Shown here: positions 23,410-26,744 of the stretch, in pieces
How the letters are laid out: each line of letters opens with the position of its first letter
How positions within the stretch are numbered: the first letter of the stretch is position 1
From: an uncultured Oscillospiraceae bacterium
Lineage (GTDB): Bacteria; Bacillota; Clostridia; Oscillospirales; Oscillospiraceae
Length of the DNA stretch: 26,744 bases
Direction: 5' to 3'
Assembly: GCA_910587645.1 (NCBI GenBank)
Contig: CAJUNA010000001.1
Span: 1-26,744, forward strand
The notes under the pieces: model-generated
Seen by the model: the letters and a program-made list of their open reading frames with translations, nothing else
The model's database searches: none
Told to the model about the DNA's origin: nothing
Made by a program: the position numbers and the translations under genes

Positions 23410-23964
23410 GTGGATAAGAATTTATCAGAAATGAGTTTGGAGGAATTATGGGAATTATTTCCTATCTATTTAACGGAACATCAGGATTGTTGGGCTAACT
23501 GGTATGAAGAAGAAAAGAGCATTATTCAAAATATCTTATCTGCTGAGTTTGATTTGCGGATAAATCATATTGGCAGTACTGCTATACGGGGGATATGGGC
23601 GAAACCCATCATTGATATTTTGATTGAAGTTCAAGATGATTCTGCCCTTAAAAGTGCAAAAGAACAGTTAGCAGCAAACGGATATATTTGTATGTCCGAT
23701 AGGGGAGATAGGATATCTCTTAATAAGGGATATACAAAAAATGGATTTGCGGAGAGGGTTTTTCATGTTCATTTACGTCTTATAAATGATAATGACGAAA
23801 TTTATTTTAGAGATTACTTAAACACATTTCCTAAAATTGCAAAAGAGTATGAAAACTTAAAGTTAACCTTGTGGAAAAAGTATGAGCACGATAGAGATGG
23901 ATACACCATGGTGAAAACCAATTTTGTTACAAAATACACAAGGTTAGCAAAAGTGTTACTATGA
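23410..23964 (+). CDS. GrpB-family (UPF0157) nucleotidyltransferase-fold protein
   Basis: The 184-residue product has the GrpB core: NHIGSTAIRGIWAKPIIDIL (residues about 55-74), the GS plus D-x-D pattern of the nucleotidyltransferase superfamily, then FHVHLRL and FRDYLNTFPKIAKEYENLK. The biochemical role of the family is not established. The start is GTG at 23410, supported by AGGAGA 6 nt upstream. The gene has its own promoter and is much more AT-rich than surrounding remnants. It appears intact, an independent acquisition between two broken signalling loci. Confidence 0.88.
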   Translation: MDKNLSEMSLEELWELFPIYLTEHQDCWANWYEEEKSIIQNILSAEFDLRINHIGSTAIRGIWAKPIIDILIEVQDDSALKSAKEQLAANGYICMSDRGDRISLNKGYTKNGFAERVFHVHLRLINDNDEIYFRDYLNTFPKIAKEYENLKLTLWKKYEHDRDGYTMVKTNFVTKYTRLAKVLL

Positions 23965-23992
23965 ATAAAAAAGCGAAAGGAGGAGCTGCTCT

Positions 23993-24267
23993 ATGGTGCG
24001 TATCGCCATCTGTGACGATGATAGCGCCACCGTCCAGAACAACAGCCGCCTGGAGAAGATTCCCCTTCAAAGAGATTCTTTTCATCGAGCGGGACAGGAA
24101 AAGCGCCAGCATCACCGCCGCAGACGGGACAGCCAAGGTGCGCAAGAGTTTGCAGCAGGTCTATGAGGAATTGGCCGCAGAGGAATTTATCTTCATTGAC
24201 CAGGGCTGCATCGCCAATATAATCCACATCATGCACATCAAGGAGGGTACAGTTATCTTGAAATCAG
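23993..24267 (+). pseudogene. LytTR (AgrA-like) response regulator with internal deletion
   Basis: From ATG 23993, after AAAGGAGG, the frame reads MVRIAICDDDSATVQNNSRL, the start of a receiver domain with its acidic pair. Near 24057 it jumps and shifts frame to IPFKEILFIERDRKSASITA, then FIFIDQGCIANIIHI and GTVILKSDG, a LytTR DNA-binding domain. About 100 receiver residues, including the phospho-acceptor, are missing. The right end breaks into recombinase sequence near 24267. Non-functional. Confidence 0.82.
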
Positions 24268-24390
24268 ACGGTGGATACGCTCCACGCTGGGCCGGAAACG
24301 TTGGACAGATTCGATAAAAACTTCTTCACCGATCTGGTAGAAAAGATCATAGCGGAAGATTTTATATGGCTATTAAATCTAGAACGGTGA
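24268..24390 (+). pseudogene. C-terminal tail fragment of a large serine recombinase
   Basis: A 40-codon frame reads TVDTLHAGPETLDRFDKNFF, then TDLVEKIIAEDF and a stop. FDK..F.DLVEKI is characteristic of the C-terminal end of transposon-type large serine recombinases. It is fused to the LytTR remnant on its left. Confidence 0.65.
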
Positions 24391-24590
24391 GCTGACCACC
24401 TGCATTCCTGATGACGATCCGCTGGCAGAGATTAACCATCAACTGGCAGAACGGGATACTCCCGCCAGCAGCTATACGTCCGTCTCGCTAACGCCATCAA
24501 CCGCAGTCTGGAGCGTCCGGATGCGCTGGAGGACGTGATATCCCTGATCTTGCGGGGAGCCTCGGCCAGATACGATTGCTGTCCGGCACC
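24386..24590 (+). pseudogene. Frameshifted remnant of a small element-borne accessory ORF
   Basis: Two frames read DDDPLAEINHQLAER and then, after a shift near 24447, YSRQQLYVRLANAINRSLER and PDALEDVISL. The pieces form one plausible helical protein, but I cannot name it. It lies between two serine-recombinase fragments, as small ORFs do in tandem recombinase cassettes. Confidence 0.5.
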
Positions 24591-24629
24591 TAAAAATGAA
24601 TCTCACCGCCCGGCCGAAGCAGACGGCAG

Positions 24630-25008
24630 AGGGTGGCCGCCTACTGCCAGGTCATCACCAACAGTAAGGAGCAGCTCAACAGCTACGCCGCTCAGAAAGC
24701 CTACTATACAGCACATCGCGGAGAATCCTGACTGGGAAATGGCGGAAATTTTTGCTGATGAGGGCCTGTTTGGCACGAGCATGAAGAAACGGGCGGAGTT
24801 CAACCGCATGATTGCCGCCTGCAAGCGGGGACAGACCGGTATGATCCTTACCAAGTCCCCCTCCCGGTTCACCCGGAATACGGTGGACTGCCTGCGGATC
24901 GTGCGGATGCTGAAGGCCAACGGCATCAGTGTGATCTTCGAGAAGGAAAACATTAACACGCTGAACAAATTTGGAGAAGTGCGGCTGGGAGGTGGACTAC
25001 ACCGATAA
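24630..25008 (+). pseudogene. N-terminal resolvase domain of a large serine recombinase, frameshifted, catalytic serine lost
   Basis: Frame one gives RVAAYCQVITNSKEQLNSYA and QKAYYTAH. A one-base shift near 24705 continues IAENPDWEMAEIFADEG, GTSMKKRAEFNRMI and TKSPSRFTRNTVDCLRIVRM. The family reads YCRVST, where Ser is the nucleophile; here Arg is Gln and Ser is Ile. Similarity ends near KENINTL. A further stretch (25000-25078, WEVDYTDNGVIREEFVLLHE) is unassigned. Confidence 0.85.
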
Positions 25009-25089
25009 CGGAGTGATCCGGGAGGAGTTCGTACTGCTGCATGAACAGGTCTGGAAAATTCCAGGCTTGTTCTCTCTGCGTATGATTAA

Positions 25090-25396
25090 ATCATAGCGAT
25101 CATCCGCTCATCGTATATCCCTGTATTCTGTGGCTGCGGCGGAGGGGTCGTACCGTGGCTCTCGCCAAGGATGTAGACTCCTAAGGAGCTATGGGCGTGG
25201 TCTTAAACGCGCCTATTTCTGACTTGAATTTAATAGCGGTACCCGAGCTGTGGACATACCCGTAATTGTTGCCGTGACAAAGCGAGAGACTAACATCACA
25301 GCCAGGATCAATGCGGGCGCATCCATTCTCAATGTAGCGGGCGGAAATCGTATGCCGGAAATCGCCCAGTCCATCCGGAAGATAATACTTGCGTAG
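25090..25396 (+). pseudogene. Frameshifted remnant of a barrel-like metabolic protein
   Basis: Three successive frames on the plus strand give what looks like one protein: IIAIIRSSYIPVF (frame of 25090), GRTVALAKDVDS-stop and GVVLNAPISDLNLIA (frame of 25143), then AVDIPVIVAVTKRETNITAR, INAGASILNVAGG and PEIAQSIRKI (frame of 25247). Strand-helix repeats and AGASILNVAGG suggest a TIM-barrel enzyme, but I cannot name it confidently. It ends where the minus-strand transposon sequence begins, near 25385. Confidence 0.5.
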
Positions 25397-25411
25397 GTTG
25401 ATTGCCGCCAT
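25181..25411 (-). pseudogene. Truncated small transposon ORF (MAAINLR start)
   Basis: ATG 25411 has GGAGG 5 nt upstream, and the protein starts MAAINLRKYY, like a small conserved ORF that follows the sigma-like gene in Clostridia transposons. After about ten residues the frame runs antisense to the barrel remnant, so only the first 30 bases or so are genuine. The rest to 25181 is chance readthrough. Confidence 0.45.
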
Positions 25412-25510
25412 TGTGACCTCCTAATGTAGCAGGAGGGGCAAACAGCCGAAACTGCTTGTCCCTCCCAGTGATGGAGCAAACGCCCCTCACCTGGTAGCCA
25501 CTTAGGAGAT

Positions 25511-25906
25511 CTATCGTGGGGCCACTTTCTGAAAAAAGTTTGGAAAATTTTCCTCACCGCTGCGGACAGCGTACTTGGAGCAGCCGCACATCTCAGCAAT
25601 CCCCGCATAGCTGAAATCATACAACGCATGGATCAAAAACCACTCTCGCTGGGTGGGAGTGCAGAGCGCCAACACCGCCAGAATTTCATCCAGCGTTTCC
25701 CGCTGGCAAATCAGATCTTCAGGGGTGGCGCAGCAGGGTAAGTGGCCCTCGGTAGCGATTATGTGCTCGTCAAACTCGCACCCGTCCCAATACCGCCGTT
25801 GTTCATGGGCAAGGTTCTCCACTTTGTGGTCGGCCTGGGTAAGATATTCGTAGACCTCCACCGAAACGGACACAGTTTGTCTATGGTAGTTGATGGTAAT
25901 TTCCAT
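25511..25906 (-). CDS. Transposon-type sigma-70-like / HTH protein
   Basis: The 131-residue protein starts MEITINYHRQTVSVSVEVYE and has the HEQRRYWDGCEFDEHI segment of a small sigma-like family common in conjugative and mobilisable transposons of Clostridia. The C-terminal third is a region-4-like helix-turn-helix (TPTQREWFLIHALYDFSYAG, then IAEMCGCSKYAVRSG). It has no region 2, so it is probably a regulator of element genes rather than a full sigma factor. GGAGG lies 8 nt before ATG 25906. It appears full length, although the genes around it are broken. Confidence 0.8.
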   Translation of the reverse strand: MEITINYHRQTVSVSVEVYEYLTQADHKVENLAHEQRRYWDGCEFDEHIIATEGHLPCCATPEDLICQRETLDEILAVLALCTPTQREWFLIHALYDFSYAGIAEMCGCSKYAVRSGEENFPNFFQKVAPR

Positions 25907-26237
25907 TGTCCTTTCCTCCGTTCAGATTTTGGGATCTGAGCAGGGAAGGCGGGGAACGGCAGCGTAGCCGGTGTCGCTGACCTGGACATGGAAAAGCACC
26001 CGGACGGCGCGAGGTCATTCGGGTGCTGGTAGCAACATTATGAGCCACCAGGAAACGACTATTCTTGCAATTCTGGGCGGAGTGCGCCGCCGCAGGGGTC
26101 AGGCTTTTTTTGACAAGTGCCTATCTATTCGCAATCGCATGGCAACATCCTCCTATTGCCGCCACTTTAAGATGGGCACGGGGAAAGGCCTCTGCTGTAA
26201 GTTAGATACTCGTAAGACAGTATTAGATTTGTTTTTT
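25907..26237. other. Non-coding element sequence with a hairpin
   Basis: No gene is supported here. An 8-bp inverted repeat agcacccg/cgggtgct lies at 25995-26002 and 26020-26027. A run of seven T follows a GC-rich stretch near 26110. The sequence is probably the leader of the sigma-like gene plus the downstream part of the recombinase end. Confidence 0.4.
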
Positions 26238-26269
26238 GGAAACGGCGTAGCGTTGGCTATGCCGTTTCC
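26238..26269. repeat. Inverted repeat at the 3' end of the recombinase fragment
   Basis: Nine-base arms ggaaacggc (26238-26246) and gccgtttcc (26261-26269) extend inward by one G-T pair and three more pairs, with a 6-nt loop. The repeat overlaps the recombinase stop codon at 26257-26259. There is no T tract on the minus strand; it may be a terminus or recombinase-related site. Confidence 0.6.
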
Positions 26270-26613
26270 CCGTTTTGTAAGTCGTTCAACAGGGACGCAG
26301 GGAGTATTCCCACAAGTTCATAGGATATGTCAATCTGCTGTTCCCTATGTCCGTTTGAAGTGTCCAGCACATGGACGTAAACTGCTTTCACCATGTCATT
26401 CAGTACGGCGGGTGTCAGTTCGTCCAAGTCGAGATACTTATGTACCTTGCTGATGAATCTGTTAATGTTCTCTGCCTGTTCTTCCTGCTGCGTGATTTCT
26501 TCATTCAGTTGCAACAGCTTTTCCCGCAGTTCTTCCTGTTCGTAATCGTCAGAGAGCATTTGAAATCTGCTGTCAGAAAGTTTACCATTTGCGTTATCTT
26601 CATAGAGCTTTTG
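26257..26613 (-). pseudogene. C-terminal fragment of a large serine recombinase (DUF4368 type)
   Basis: The open frame from 26613 reads KLYEDNANGKLSDSRFQML, then a coiled-coil-like segment (EELREKLLQLNEEITQQEEQ). The DUF4368-like end follows: FISKVHKYLDLDELTPAVLN and YVHVLDTSNGHREQQIDISY. This is the last fifth of Tn4451/Tn5397-type large serine recombinases. An in-frame stop lies directly upstream, so the resolvase and zinc-binding domains are gone. An ATG at 26559 exists but is internal. Confidence 0.85.
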
Positions 26614-26638
26614 TCAAGGGTAAATTTCACACAAAAAT

Positions 26639-26684
26639 AAGCTGAGAGACAGAGTCAAGGTTTGCCCTATCTCCCAGCTTTTTA
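26639..26684. terminator. Bidirectional terminator-like hairpin near the right edge
   Basis: aagctgagaga (26639-26649) pairs with tctcccagctt (26670-26680) with one mismatch. T runs follow on the plus strand (TTTTTAA) and on the minus strand (ATTTTTGTG). It may end a minus-strand gene beyond the window. The remaining 26685-26744 shows nothing I can assign. Confidence 0.55.
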
Positions 26685-26744
26685 AATCTACCTACAATTC
26701 CCGGTTCTTTGTAGCAAAAATTGCAGATCTAGATTTGTTGGTCT

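Noticed and set aside
25971..26453. 160-codon plus-strand frame near the right edge
   Set aside because: It overlaps the recombinase tail on the other strand, contains a hairpin and shows no recognisable motif.
1..26744. CRISPR arrays, tRNA or rRNA genes
   Set aside because: No regularly spaced direct repeats, tRNA cloverleaf or rRNA sequence was found on reading the window.

Overview
The window looks like a chromosome segment from a moderately GC-rich gut member of the Bacillota, class Clostridia. The Oscillospiraceae (Flavonifractor/Pseudoflavonifractor/Lawsonibacter type) are my best guess. The basis is consensus sigma-A promoters, strong GGAGG ribosome binding sites, Firmicutes-type housekeeping gene order, and Clostridia-type mobile-element debris. 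No rRNA, tRNA or CRISPR array was seen.

Left part (about 1-10.5 kb). A long co-directional minus-strand cluster runs from a consensus promoter at 10486-10514. In transcription order it reads: DUF512/PDZ radical-SAM-like protein, der, plsY, gpsA, recX, NUDIX hydrolase, rimO, an unknown small protein, pgsA, xpt, guaA. Many genes overlap or nearly touch. The cluster combines phospholipid synthesis (plsY, gpsA, pgsA), ribosome assembly and modification (der, rimO), RecA control (recX) and guanine/xanthine nucleotide supply (xpt, guaA). It ends in a strong terminator at 57-95. A structured, 6S-like RNA candidate lies between xpt and guaA. The window opens with the last 16 codons of an unidentified plus-strand gene that converges on guaA.

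Middle part (10.5-19.2 kb). Plus-strand genes start at a perfect sigma-A promoter divergent from the der cluster: queH (epoxyqueuosine reductase), an FAD-dependent dehydrogenase and nth (endonuclease III). An AT-rich alpha/beta hydrolase gene on the minus strand follows. Next is a polyol/sugar-alcohol locus: a ROK-family regulator, then a promoter with a palindromic operator candidate, a sorbitol-type zinc dehydrogenase, a GPH-family symporter, and a fructokinase-like PfkB gene cut to its N-terminal 40%. The kinase remnant runs into an HPr-like protein that has no histidine but keeps the regulatory serine.

Right part (19.2-26.7 kb). This is a graveyard of mobile-element and signalling fragments around a drug-efflux cargo. 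It holds a truncated MobA/MobL relaxase, a MerR regulator, a GyrI-like ligand-binding protein, an intact MATE transporter, scraps of an AgrA/AgrC-like two-component system, an intact GrpB-family gene, and pieces of two or three large serine recombinases (one has lost its catalytic serine). It also holds a frameshifted remnant on the plus strand with a barrel-like motif, a transposon-type sigma-like protein, and a DUF4368-type recombinase tail. The MerR-type promoter (19-bp spacer) now points into the 3' end of the GyrI-like gene instead of at the MATE gene, which suggests a later insertion.

I found no convincing new multi-gene system. The points most worth checking are the 6S-like RNA, the orphan MerR operator, the histidine-free HPr next to the broken kinase, and the layered recombination junctions.
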